Source: Geothrix oryzae (lineage in GTDB: Bacteria > Acidobacteriota > Holophagae > Holophagales > Holophagaceae). From it: a stretch of 64,000 nucleotides of DNA. Position numbers and translations under genes: made by a program. Location: the NCBI RefSeq assembly GCF_030295385.1, contig NZ_AP027079.1:1984001-2048000 (forward strand), read 5' to 3'. The notes under the pieces are model-generated. The model was not told the DNA's origin and did no database searches. It saw only the letters and a program-made list of their open reading frames with translations. This document shows, piece by piece, positions 63,370-64,000 of this stretch. How positions within the stretch are numbered: the first letter of the stretch is position 1; each line of letters opens with the position of its first letter.

Positions 63370-63768
63370 ATGAACCCAGCGCCGATCCGCGTCGTCATCG
63401 CCAAGCCCGGCCTCGACGGGCATGACCGCGGCGCCAAGGTGGTGGCGCGCGCCCTGCGGGATGCGGGCATGGAGGTGATCTACACCGGCCTGCGACAGAC
63501 GCCGCAGCAGATCGCCGCCGCCGTGGTGCAGGAGGATGCCCGCGTGCTCGGCATGAGCATCCTCAGCGGCGCCCACAACCAGATCTTCCCCGAGGTGCTG
63601 CGCCTGCTGAGGGAGCAGGGCGCGGACGATGTGCTGGTCTTCGCCGGCGGCATCATCCCCGACGAGGACATCCCCGCCCTCAAGGCCCAGGGCATCCGCG
63701 AGATCTTCCAGCCCGGCACGAACACCGACGACATCGTGGCCTTCATCCGGCGCGAGATCCCGAACTGA
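63370..63768 (+). CDS. B12-binding subunit of methylmalonyl-CoA mutase type
   Basis: 132 residues forming one cobalamin-binding Rossmann domain: [20 protein letters not shown] carries the Asp16-x-His18-x-x-Gly motif whose His ligates cobalt. [18 protein letters not shown] and [13 protein letters not shown] supply the rest. Its length matches the separate small subunits of two-part mutases. The large subunit is not in this window. Its TGA overlaps the radA ATG (TGATG). Confidence 0.9.
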   Translation: MNPAPIRVVIAKPGLDGHDRGAKVVARALRDAGMEVIYTGLRQTPQQIAAAVVQEDARVLGMSILSGAHNQIFPEVLRLLREQGADDVLVFAGGIIPDEDIPALKAQGIREIFQPGTNTDDIVAFIRREIPN

Positions 63769-64000
63769 TGGCGAAGACCAGCCCCCTCTTCGAGTGCACG
63801 GCCTGCGGCGCCCGCCATCCCAAGGCTCTGGGCAAGTGCACGGGCTGCGGCGCCTGGGACACCGTCCAGGAGATCCGCGGCGCCCTGAAGCGCGACCTCC
63901 AGCGGGCCGGGTCCGCCTACGCGCAGAGCCATTATGCGGGCCCCATCGCCCTTCCCGATGTGGAGGTGACGGACGCCCAGCGCAGCCCCACCGGCATCGC
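63768..64000 (+). CDS. radA: DNA repair protein RadA/Sms (5' part)
   Basis: Only the first 77 residues are present; the gene runs off the window. The N-terminal zinc finger, with Cys10-x-x-Cys13 and Cys24-x-x-Cys27 in FECTACGARHPKALGKCTGC, is the RadA hallmark. RadA is a RecA-like helicase aiding recombination branch migration. It is coupled by overlap to the B12-binding gene. Confidence 0.9.
   Translation, partial: MAKTSPLFECTACGARHPKALGKCTGCGAWDTVQEIRGALKRDLQRAGSAYAQSHYAGPIALPDVEVTDAQRSPTGI

Overview
The window is about 70% GC, densely packed and typical of a Gram-negative-style cell: outer-membrane and TonB-like proteins, a meso-diaminopimelate type MurE, and long runs of genes overlapping by ATGA. 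The gene mix suggests an acidobacterium of the Holophaga/Geothrix kind. The features behind this are a dcw cluster opening with mraZ, a Ser/Thr kinase fused to TPRs, a CadC-like regulator and a ResB/CcsA cytochrome c system. This assignment is inference; there is no rRNA gene to confirm it.

Layout. Positions 1-1925: the end of an unknown gene, rpe, an Arg-rich secreted protein and a GIY-YIG protein. Positions 1922-12960: a six-gene minus-strand operon with the content of the E. coli yfa block (YfaA, YfaT, alpha-2-macroglobulin YfaS, YfaP, and a YfaQ-like function apparently split into a penicillin-binding-like protein and a SpoIID-like protein). Positions 13080-20303: housekeeping genes (hutI, DUF465, an orphan peptide-ABC ATPase, a TonB-like protein, guaB, pyrC), interrupted by an SRA-like/HNH nuclease lying between copies of an intergenic repeat. 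Positions 20434-23837: a low-GC string of small same-strand genes (DUF2971, a beta-rich secreted protein, TPR, TspO, DUF2188). They are separated by 100-125 bp imperfectly palindromic repeats ending in GTTRRRY-like cores. I read this as an integron-type cassette array with no integrase in the window.

Positions 23897-35144: small enzymes, regulators and TPR proteins. Positions 35381-41816: an OmpR-type response regulator, then a four-gene chaperone-usher-like fimbrial operon (DUF4402 pilin, PapD-like chaperone, atypical usher, two-domain DUF4402 protein) behind an AT-rich promoter and a long leader. Positions 41791-49111: a SPOUT methyltransferase, LysR, a phenylalanine hydroxylase/pterin dehydratase pair, and a lipoprotein-ResB-CcsA operon for cytochrome c maturation. 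Positions 49184-62324 (minus strand): the dcw cluster (mraZ, rsmH, ftsL, ftsI, murE, a Sua5/YrdC gene, murF, mraY, murD) under a five-box MraZ-type operator, with an EAL gene inserted antiparallel between mraY and murD. The window ends with a HIT protein, trmL, a B12-binding mutase subunit and the start of radA.

Working together: the dcw genes make peptidoglycan precursor and septal wall, and the yfa-type operon looks like a periplasmic protease-trap and wall-associated module. The fimbrial operon makes a surface structure. The cassette array and the HNH gene are the clearest accessory DNA.
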